Positions 22,801 to 33,000 of a stretch of DNA of 64,000 nt are shown here, piece by piece. The position numbers were made by a program, and so were the translations under genes. Source of the stretch: Phoronis australis. Taxonomy: Eukaryota > Phoronida > Phoronidae. The stretch spans positions 429,208-493,207 of the forward strand of contig NMRA01000327.1 in NCBI GenBank assembly GCA_002633005.1, read 5' to 3'. Within the stretch, counting starts at the first letter, position 1. Every line of letters starts with the position of its first letter. The notes under the pieces were generated by a model that saw only the letters and a list, made by a program, of their open reading frames with translations, did no database searches and had not been told where the DNA came from.

Positions 22801-23324
22801 AGCAGGTTTCTGCCGGCCTTAGATTGTTACCATTTGTGCACTCTAACCCGCTACAATTGTGCCACTTTGTTGAAATATTTTTTATGACCAGGTAGCAAGC
22901 AGGTCGTACGTGGTGTGTGCGAGGTTAATCTGATTAATGCACAGCGGTTTCTTACTATTAGTCTTCCACTAGTAAACAATCATAATATTGTTGACATATA
23001 TGTCATAAGCTATAAACAACACCGTCCACTACTACTAGTAACTAGTGGCACTGCTTTAAAGAATATTCAATTCTAAGTTCACGCAATACTCGCTTCCGCT
23101 TAATCTTGAGATTCTTCAGCAGGGATTCCAAGTTCACGTAGCCTACTGTAACTCAGCAGCACTAGTTGCATTGCTGTCGACTTTACCTGATTATCCCCTC
23201 TATGCAAACATTTTCTGGCAACTTCGGCCTCTAGCATCTGTCTTTTTTCGTTTTCAAAATGCTTATAGTACTTGCTTAATCTCTTTTGTCCAGATTTGTT
23301 GACTAAAAGGAAAAAGTAAATCAT
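16739..23324 (-). CDS. AP4S1: AP-4 complex subunit sigma-1
   Basis: Four exons (23324-23187, 20437-20351, 18794-18726, 16864-16739), all phase 0, give 139 aa against 144 in human. Recognisable sigma-4 blocks are [20 protein letters not shown] at the N-terminus, [40 protein letters not shown], and [20 protein letters not shown] with IAETN near the end. The protein is the small subunit of the AP-4 heterotetramer (epsilon, beta-4, mu-4, sigma-4), which sorts cargo such as ATG9A at the trans-Golgi network; it is a single longin-like fold without catalytic residues. Exactly four residues (SELD in relatives) are missing between exons 3 and 4. The intervening intron holds an assembly join, so this is probably a lost microexon. 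The gene is divergent from ASPG. Confidence 0.93.
17309..17889. repeat. Near-identical direct duplication around a single N
   Basis: Bases 17309-17511 and 17692-17889 are identical apart from a 5-base indel, and an N sits at 17691 immediately before the second copy. This is what a contig join between overlapping ends or two haplotypes looks like, rather than a biological tandem repeat. Confidence 0.85.
18726..18794 (-). CDS. AP4S1: AP4S1 exon 3
   Basis: Acceptor GAATTGCAG, donor GTAAGA; 23 residues, [20 protein letters not shown] then DRV. Confidence 0.9.
18795..20350 (-). other. AP4S1 intron, no features seen
   Basis: About 1.5 kb of AT-rich intron without recognisable coding sequence or repeats. 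Confidence 0.5.
20351..20437 (-). CDS. AP4S1: AP4S1 exon 2
   Basis: Acceptor TCTTTTCAG, donor GTTAGT; 29 residues starting [17 protein letters not shown] and ending VDESE. Confidence 0.9.
20575..20720 (+). repeat. Local repeat family 5, copy 1
   Basis: Resembles 21,890-22,035 in the same orientation, sharing AACAAATTACTGGAATT, a TTTTTAG(T/C)ATTTTAATA segment and a GAAGCTGTC/AAAGCTGTC end. Both lie in one AP4S1 intron. Confidence 0.55.
21890..22035 (+). repeat. Local repeat family 5, copy 2
   Basis: Second copy of the repeat at 20,575-20,720, about 1.3 kb away in direct orientation. No coding capacity. Confidence 0.55.
23187..23324 (-). CDS. AP4S1: AP4S1 exon 1
   Basis: Encodes residues 1-46 and ends HRGDNQ before a GTAAAG donor. 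The start is set at MIYFF by agreement with the family; an ATG nine bases upstream is in frame but less likely. Confidence 0.9.
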
Positions 23325-23809
23325 TTCATGCAAAGCACTGCATTAGTGATTGCAAGCGACCTCTGACGTGAAAATTTCCCCACTAGGTGTCAACTGCTGT
23401 GCGTGAACTTGGAATTTTGCTGAATCTCAAGATCGCGTGACCTTGGAATTGATTATTCATTTTGGCAATCAGGTGAACTTTTTTATTCAATGCAAAGAAT
23501 GTTTGTAATTATTAGTCTCATGATCACCAATTTTCTCCTTTATCTTAACTTGTGTCAAAGAATCGGAGGAATATAAATAAATCAATTATTGTTCGGTGCA
23601 TAGGGTCGCCAATATTAGAAAAAAGATTCGTTAAAATTTTCGTTATTTTAGTATTGATTTAGTTTAATGCACTTTTTTATCAAAGTGAAACAGTGAGCTG
23701 TATATTTATCTGTTGACGTGAATGTTAGTAGTTGAGTGTATTCCAAGTTCACGCATTCGCGATCTTGAGATTCAGCAAAATTCCAAGTTCACGCACAGCA
23801 TCAACAAAC
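23325..23809. promoter_or_regulatory. Shared promoter interval between AP4S1 and ASPG
   Basis: Only 485 bases separate the two start codons, on opposite strands. The interval contains a 42-bp perfect inverted repeat (23396-23437 and 23758-23799), whose arms end close to both genes and contain TTCCAAGTTCACGC. A third, imperfect copy lies at 23,080-23,142, just inside the first intron of AP4S1. I see no TATA box or CRE at the expected place. Confidence 0.55.
23396..23799. repeat. 42-bp perfect inverted repeat in the divergent promoter
   Basis: 23396-23437 is the exact reverse complement of 23758-23799, with a 320-base spacer. Outside the exact part, similarity continues a further ~13 bases with a small indel. 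The right arm ends 10 bases before the ASPG ATG. Confidence 0.9.
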
Positions 23810-24083
23810 ATGTCTGCTAATCCTGTGTGTAAGTTGCCTTCAACTTCAGCTTCAAGTAATAAAGGGGCGACTGGAGGACTCCGGTTTTATTTATCATCTT
23901 CTGACGAATCTCACAATGCAGATGACACAAGCACTCCAGAAACTCCTCTTACGCCAAAAAGCTTACAGAAATTTGGCGTGAGCCTTACAAGAGGAGGTCC
24001 CAGAACGAGTGAGGAAACGCAAGCGCGGGTTCTTGTTTTGTACACAGGAGGAACAATCGGAATGCGTGTCAATACATCTGGCG
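23810..24083 (+). CDS. ASPG: ASPG exon 1
   Basis: First in-frame ATG at 23810; residues 1-91 with the YTGGTIGM active-site loop at 78-85; donor GTAAGT, phase 1. Confidence 0.9.
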
Positions 24084-27000
24084 GTAAGTGGTGGTACAAA
24101 ATGGTTTATTGTAATTTGGGTTCTGATATGATGTAAGGCAGAACCTTGTCTTTTAAATCCCTGTGGTTATTAGTAATTTGACGCAGCGCCAGTATACAGC
24201 CATTTTAGACAGTGTCACTGTCCGTGACCACCGTCTCTTGGCCAACTGGCCGCTGTAGTGACGGTGGCCAATTCCCATAGGCCTTTCATATCCCAGATTG
24301 TCATAACCTGTTAACTGGCTTTAACTCATTATTCAGTTCATAAAATGTAAAAATTCCATGACTCGAGGTACAATAAGGCCAACATGGGGTCCGACATCCT
24401 CTCCTGTTCAGAAAAAGCTAATTAAAACTTAGCAAAATCACTAAAATACAAGTAAAACGTGAAATGTAATATACTATAGTCTATGACACTGGTAAATACA
24501 TGAAGTCTGCTTATGTGTATTATTAAGTTTGTGTTTTTGCACCTGTGACTCGGTGAGATTGTTGTCCACATACATGTCTGATTAGTTTTTCTGCATTAAT
24601 TAAACCAATTTATATGCACTTACTGCAAAGCGATACCAAAGCTAGTTAACAGTGAAACAACACGTGAGGGTGAGATAAAAGTTCACATATATTATGACAA
24701 ACTAAACTGCTACTGATATGGATAATTACAAAAGTTATATATGTTGAGCTGTAAAGGTGGATGACAATCTGCCGGACAAACAGCACTATTGGAGTTATAA
24801 TGAAGGTATACACAAGTGTTGAACTGGAAAGATGGGTAACCATATGCGGAAGCTGCTCCATGACGCGATTTGGGAAAATTGAATGTAAACAGGAAAGGAA
24901 AAGAAAATTGGTTTGAGGGATGGAGGGAGGGAAAAAGAACTATGGACAATGGCACAGTGTTGCAACAAGACGAAGAAATCACGTGGTACAATTAAACCAA
25001 TAGTGGTAAAACAAAGAGGTCCAGTGACCGGAGAATCCAAACAATGCTATAATGAGGACAAAGCGGTATAGTTTACTTAAAATAATTTAACACTTAAATA
25101 AAGTTCAAGGAATTGTTTTTAAAATATCCCCGTTTTGCATGAGGGGATATCAGAAACAGGACTTTTGGTTTTTATGGATAAAGTCAAAAGTTGCATAAAA
25201 CGAAAGCGAAATGCCTTAATTTAAAAACAAACAGTGTTTTTAAGAATTTATCTTGAACTTTTATAAAATATCAAATTAAATTTGGTTACATTATTGATAC
25301 TATTGTTTTGTACTTTTCTTTTTTTGATAATTTTTACTAAGACATCATCATGTGACCCAATTAATATCGGATTGGTATAAAGTCAAAAATTATATCCACA
25401 GGCTTTCTAGTTTCAGAAAGTATGTACTTTTACTGAGTTAAAATCTATAGTTTTGTCAATGAAGTCCTACATAACAAGATAACTCTATTTGATGTGGTGT
25501 AGTACTAAACTAACAAATTATTTGTTAGGATAACAATATCACATGATAAGGAGTCACTATTAGATTTCAGAGAATTGTTGTGTACAAATTGCATAATGTA
25601 TGATTCTAGCTACTTGTGCCATGCATCGGTTTCGCTTTGGAAGTCATTTCTCAGTATAGTGAAAATCAGTGTAACATCCTCCTTTCCTTGGAAAAGATCA
25701 TCTGGTGCTTCTAATGTTTTCCACTCCCACTACAGCGCTTGAGGTCATCAATAGTGTCAAGAGTCATGAGCAAAAACAGATTTCTTTAGTATACATTATA
25801 TTCCAATGTAGTGAGAAGTTTGTGCACAGTCTGGTTAATTCTATGAAGTATAGTGACAGTGTACTGAAATCATAACTAAACACTGACTACTATAGATTGT
25901 TGTAGTAAACAGTTCCACTCAACTCTGGGTGGCCAACTTGACAAACAGTGCTTGGTATTATTCTGTCCAAATTTTATCACTGCTGTATCTCAGAGGTGCT
26001 TTTGTCACTTTCCATTATCTGGTTGTCACTGGCTGTTTAGATTTTGCATTCACTTTGCCAGAGTGCTTGTGTGATTCAACAGTGTCATTCCTTGACAGTG
26101 CATGACTTCTGTGTTTTATTTCTACATTCTCATGGTAATGCCTCATAGGTTGACATTCAGTCAGTTTAACACACACTTTATTGCCCCCACTACTATTCAG
26201 AATCTGTTTCAAACATGGTGCATGACCTATTAGTGTCCAGCTCAGCAGAAGATAACTGACTTTCAGGGTACTACATTCTCAGGTCAAGAGGTCATTCACA
26301 AGTGTCCCTATGTATTATGGTGTGGAACAATCAACTTGCATTCTGGGAAGGGTAGAGCATTGTGATAATTTCTGGTGAATACCCTCACCAAAAAGTATGA
26401 CAGTGTGATTTTAGTCAAATTTTCTGCAAAATTCCAGAATTATAATCAGAAAAGGTACATATTCTCTTATAGTAGAAAGATTGTTGAATTTAATTTTCTA
26501 CTTAATCTGTCTTCACATGACCATGTTTTCTTTTACGAAAATTTAGCAAAGAAACTATTTCGGAAAGATAAAACATTATCAGCATGGCCAACGTTCATTT
26601 CACAATAATATTCATGAACAAATCTCAAAATAAGTTTCGCAAAATGTCCTTTGTGTTTATGCAGCTTTTAAGGTGGATATTTCTCTTAAAAATCATTAAA
26701 AAGCCTTCAATTTTATGGTTTCTTATTCAAAAGTCAGTCTGCAAAACAACGTCGATAGCATAGTGTCTGTTTTATTCGAGTCCGATTAACTTTTTTGAGA
26801 TAAGATGTTGGCAAAATTTCGAAATTTTTTATCACTCATAACCATCAAGCTTAAGACATCAACTTTTAACCTGGAGGTAAAGTTTAATATCGAAATTAAG
26901 TACAGCACGAACAGCTAAACCGTTCATAGGAAAGCCATTAAAATTCCCCGCTTAAAATGGAAATGATTGTGACATTCGATTGCTAATCACAAAAGAAAGA

Positions 27001-30000
27001 CACGAGGTTGTTAGTTTTAAAATATTGTATTTAAAATATGTTTTTAAAAACATAACACACTTCTTGAACAAAAGTGAGGATAACATACTAGGGTTATAAA
27101 TAATAGAATTAGAGCACCACTTTCAAAATCAATGTGAAAATAGGATATACATGGTACCAGAATAAAAATGTACGTAATATTAATCACATTTGTTGCTGGC
27201 CAAAACATGAGCACGAACTTTAAAATTAGCATGGAAGTAAACAAAGACATATCGATCCAACGTTTTGGTTTATTCACTGGGCAATTTGGTGAAAAGGTCA
27301 ACCTAGACACAAAAAAAGTAAAATTGTGCTTAGGTCAATTGACATTTCTGGTGTCATCTGAAAGCACAATCTCTAGTTTCAAGGCTCATATTTGATTTTT
27401 TCCTAAGCGGACCCATTTTTAGAGGTCATTTGACCCTAAAAATACCCGTTTTTATTTGTCTTGCTAATTATTGTCATAAATAAGCTAATTATGACATATC
27501 CTTGGCTTACGCCATTTCTCTTGGGGCAGGCATGAACTTGCATTGTCCTCTGATATACAGAAATATTGCACATGTGACCTGTGAAGGTCCCTGTATTTGA
27601 GTGCCCCCTAGTGTTCATTTGACCCGCTTTATTTTAGTGTATATTCCTGAGGCTCACTTCTTAGAAAAAGAACTGCGGAAAATGACGATATTTCATGACA
27701 CTGAGTATGAGGATCAGATCACTTCTTCTCATCCCGCACATCCACCTCATCGCTTGAAACCCTTGTATTTACCGTAAGTACATCAGTAGAGATATGTGTT
27801 CCAGCCAATCAATTGTGTGTACCTGATCATTGCCTACACCACCTGAAAAACAATGCTTTACTAGGATTCTGTGCAGTGGGACCTGTCAGCATCAGCCCTC
27901 TGAACTTATTTAACCTCAATCTCACCGTTGTGCCACTGCCATTTTGATACCCAGCTTAGTAGATGAAAATCCAAGGCAGTTGTACATTACAATTCATTAG
28001 GCAAACCTTGCGCTATCAGGATTTGCATGCAAATGGGCTAGAAAATGCGCAATGTTTACCCCAGAGTATGCAGCGAATTCCTCGGCAAATCAAAGGCTTG
28101 GTAGCACTGTCAGCGATTGAAGTGATGGATTGAAGTGATCTAGTCGCTATTCATGGGCTTGGCTGAATGTGTATTGAAGAATATAATTGTGGTAATTGTT
28201 AACCCAATGTGCCTGTTTAGCGTATGAGTTTCAAAGTCAAAAACAAAAAAGTGAGGCAAATGATCAACACGACTGTTTCTAAAATTGAAAAGTAAGTAGT
28301 AGCCATCTTTGTATTTTTAAAATCTATGCATATTTGTGAGAGAAGTTAACAGGTGGGTTTTCTTCAGCATCGCAGCTAAGCCACGAGCATTAATTTGTGA
28401 ATCTATTAAGACAGGTTAGTCACAGTCTGGCTTAAGCTTGCTTAGGCATTGTGGTTACCTAGCATTGGACTTGTCTAATGTTAGAGAAGACCCATCAAGA
28501 TTCTTTCACAAAGTCAGTGTGGAGAATACCAAGATCAGGTTTTAGTTGACCCCTGTAGAAGTAAATACAGCTTAACTAAGGCTTTATGATGGTGGATAAC
28601 TAATAAGAAAATTGTTTTATTACCACCTGTTTTGCCTCTAAAATGGATATTTGTCCACACTGCTGCTTCCATGAGACACTTGCCCATGGTTGCGCAGTGC
28701 TGCCATTAAAATTAGTTTGCCATTTTTCATTCTGATACAAATCATGTGAAGTTACTGTTTCACCATGAGTCACAGTGTATACGTGAACATTTTGAAAAGC
28801 TGAGTGAGACGAACTCAAAAGTTGTTCTCTTACAAGTCCGAGCTCAGAATTTTGTGTTAGCGGCAATTTTTTCCAAAACTAGGTCAATGAAACTATGCGT
28901 TTTCCACCTCTGCTAACGAACCGGGGGTGATCCGGGGGTGATCTTGGTATGTGGACATGGAGTTGATGTATGTAATCTGGTGTCTGACCCCATCATAAAA
29001 CTGTGGCCAATACTAAGTGCAGTAAATTGACTCTCCAACTTAGTACTCATATCATCATGCTCATTCCATACGAAGTTCGTCTATTTTGTGTGTTTTTATC
29101 ATATACATTGATGTTACTATACATAGTATATTAAGGTTTTGCAACATATTTATCTGCTTTTAATATTTTTGCATAATTTGAAGTACTTGGGGTATCCCAC
29201 TAAACTCTGAGGTTATGTGGAAAGGCAATCGTCTCTATCGCATCTTCTGTTCAGTATATTCAAAATATGTCTTTAATCATTGAGTTTTCACTCTTTGGCC
29301 TAAGAATCAGTTCTCTCTGCTACAACGATGACAGTCCTGCGGTACCATGACCTTAGGCTACAATAAACGGAGTTTACTTATCACAAAAGTATCATAGCGT
29401 GTGAGTATGACAATGACATGCAGACTTGCACTTTGGTGACTTGGCCAAACTTCACTCTGAGTTTTACTGCAGTGAATGCAGGATGGCGTGAAAATGTTCA
29501 ATTGTTCTGGCTTTCAAGGTAAAATCGATACTATTGGTTAAAAGTGTGTTGTTTGGAAACAGGTTCAAAGAAATGGAAAGAACCTTTAGTATGTCTAAAT
29601 AATTTTTTAAATCACTGATTAATCATTTGAATATGGCGTGCAGTGAAGCTAGTGATGAATGGTTAATGTGGAGGAAAGAAATTTAACCTTCAATGCATAC
29701 ACCAGTATGGATTTAGGCTATTGAAAAACAGTTTCGGTCCTTAAAATTCCGTTAGAAAAGACGAAGTTCCAGATTGGTGGCAAAAACGTTTCTCAAGCTC
29801 TACTTTTGATATATCATGACGCCGCACAGAAAATGCCGAACATTGTATTGAATGAGCATGCGCAATATGACCAGCAATTGAAATTTTATTTTATGATCAC
29901 TTTTTCAATGCAACATATGCTGCACCTGCATTTCTGTTTTCAAGTTTAGTATCACAGCTACCATCAGACAGTTTTGAAAAAACGTCGACATTCACAATGT

Positions 30001-33000
30001 TGTTAAAAGAATGATGAAAAATTAAACAGTCGCGTATTTTTGCCAATTGCTTATGTCCAAGATTGTTGAGATTTTGTCATTTGTATCCCAGTACAGAAAC
30101 CATTACTACCATGAGCAAAATCTAACAATGGTTTAAGACTTTCTCATGGTTGGTGTGTAATGAAATTTACCAGCAGTGCATGACTGTGTGGTATTGTGAA
30201 CTGTTTGCCTTTAATGAAACTTCAGAAGACTGCTGAACATACCACAAAGATATATTACTCAGGATGTGTTTGCTTTCAGTTTTGAAGGTTCCCATCCATC
30301 TAGTAACATTCCAATGAGTTCCAGCGGTAAAGTGTAAACTTGAAACACATTGACTTTGAGAAGAAAAATTTATTTTGATGCGTACTTTAGCTTCATGCTG
30401 AACCCACTGCACTGATCACCTGTGAACCCGGGTGAGCAAGGGGTTCCTCAAGAGTGAAATTGTCTTGAACTGCTTACATGTGTATTGGTAAAGGTAATTA
30501 ATTAGTATTTGGTCATAATAATGTCAAAAACCTCAAAATTACTATATTAACAAATAAATTGATGAATTTTTCATTGCCGGTAATTTTGAGATTTTAAATG
30601 GTGACATACTGAATCTTCATAAGCCTGTCTGTGTATGTAAGGCTTGCTTGTAATTGCCTTTTCAGTCTGTCCAAGTCTGGTATACGTGTGGAGTACTGTG
30701 TGCATGAGTATGAGCCTCTGCTAGACTCATCTAATATGTCCATGGAGGACTGGGCAAAGATAGCGGCAGACATTGAGTTCACGTATGAGTATTTTAATGG
30801 TTTTGTCATCCTGCATGGCACAGACACGATGTCATACACAGCGTCGGCGTTGTCATTCATGATGGAAAACCTGGGCAAACCCATCATACTCACTGGATCT
30901 CAGGTAAAGGGACGCGGGTGGATGAGGATTGGCTGTTGGGACAACACTTGTATGCAATGTTGGACGATTCTCTGAAGATAGGAGTCATATAATTAAGTAA
31001 CTGATTGTAATTAATTACTAAGTTTGCCAAACGTGACATGTTTTCATTTATCATTTACAATATTGTTGTGCTGTGACTGAATGAAATTTCTTTTTTCTTT
31101 CTTTGTTCACATTAATGGGCACATTTTTGTGTAATTGTCATGGAATTTGAACAACTCATCTATCATCAACCTCTCAAGAGGTATAACTCATCTATAGATC
31201 CTCAATCTCTCAAGAGGTATAACTCATCTATCCTCAATTTCTCAAGAGGTATAATTGTCTTTAGTTGAACTCGGATGCAAGATGGGATTGTGGCAGCCAT
31301 TTTTCAGTTTGCAAATATGCCATAATCACCTGTTCTTTGAATGATCTTTCTGAACTTTGGTACAATGTGTTGGTTCTAATCTTGCTAAGTGCTATCTGGA
31401 GTATGCCATCCGTTTTCCATTATAACTTCCGGATTTCGAGTTATTCAATCAGTTTTGCGATAACTGTCTGTTGTCGCCGCTGTTCTTTGCTTTCAGTCAC
31501 TAAATAAATCCATTGTTTTGCCAGATTCCTATATTTGAAGTAAGAAGTGATGGTAGAGACAACTTCTTGGGTGCACTGATTGTTGCAAGCCATTACTGCA
31601 TACCAGAGGTAAACTGTACTTCAAGCCAACCTCACTTTTCTATTTTACACTCAATGCTTTGTACGTGCTGTTCGCTCTTGCTCTTGATTTTTTCTTTACT
31701 CTGCTAAAAATTGCCGAATGTTCCAATTATCATTCCTTGGAGAATCAGTCTCTTTGCTTTGAGGTGTAGACTGCCTGAAAATTGTGAAAGCTTTGCTCGT
31801 TTGGCTTGAGAGATCATTTGGCCCTCAGAGCCCTTTGTGATTGTGTGACCCATATGCAGTAATAATTTCAATGAATTATCATCGGGAACACATCCAAATG
31901 AATCCGTTGTAATTATAGCTAACTTGTAAGGGACTTTTGCCAGATTTACTTTGCTCTTGTGGTACTTCACTATGGTGCGGCCTAACTGCATTACTGTAAC
32001 AGCCATCCATTATTCTTTATTTTTATGTGTTAGGTGACATTATACTTCCACAACCGTCTCTACCGTGGCAACAGAACCATAAAGGTCGCGAGTAACAACT
32101 TTGAAGCCTTTGCCTCCCCAAACTTTGAACCATTGGTCACATTAGCTATCGATATTCGGGGTGAGTAACGTAGATTTATGTTACTTGCACATAACTGTGG
32201 ATCAGAGTTTCATTACAGGCTGGCACTGAGAATTTTGTAAGGGCTCATTATTTTCGTATGAACTCAATTTAATAATTCAGTCATGCCCTTCAGTCAATGA
32301 GGCCTTGGTATGCTTTACTCCACAGACAAGCTTTCAGTGTCATTGATAGAAACATTGCTGTCAATCAGCCTTTGTCTCTGGCCTACATCTATGTTGTGTT
32401 CATTTGATTGCAAAGATAGAAAGAATCGCACCTTCAAAATACAGGTCAGTACTTGGGAAGTGGGTAGCGAGACATTACCAAATGATGGAATTAGAGTCCA
32501 CCTGTGACAAAGTGTTGCAAACCAAGTTACCGTAGCAACAGTGGCGCATCTCTTTGAAGTATTCAATGACCTCCATTAGGTCCATGCTGTTATTGTGTAT
32601 AATTAACATGTCTTAGTCACTGTATTAAAGAGCCAAACAAAAGGTTCTATCCCAACAAAACATGAATGAAAACAATGGTGTTCATAGAGCTGTAGCCTTA
32701 AACTGTGCTTTTTATTATGCGCCCACATATTTATATGTGGACGCGTTATGCCGTCATCTCTGTCCGTCCGTCGGTCCGTCCGGGCTTCGTCCGTCCGGCG
32801 TCCGCTGCTCTATCTCCAAAACCCTTTGACATACGTTCATGAAATTTGACACATATGTTCCATTCATGAATGGGACGGCATGTGCGAACTTTCGGACGGA
32901 TCCGACTACCGGTGTGCCCCCTAGTGGCAATTTTAATTTTTTACGCTTACCTTTGTATCTTCAAAAGTCCTGAACGGATTTTCATGAAATTTGGTATGTA

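Noticed and set aside
23732-23809. Upstream extension of the ASPG reading frame
   Set aside because: The frame is open upstream but starts only at a TTG and runs through the inverted-repeat arm; the first ATG is at 23,810.
27411-27440. Palindrome AGGTCATTTGACCCT resembling a nuclear-receptor element
   Set aside because: The half-sites are 2 bases apart rather than the 3 of an estrogen response element, and it lies in an intron without other regulatory signs.
31156-31255. Possible CRISPR-like array
   Set aside because: Three imperfect adjacent tandem units with no unique spacers, in an animal intron.
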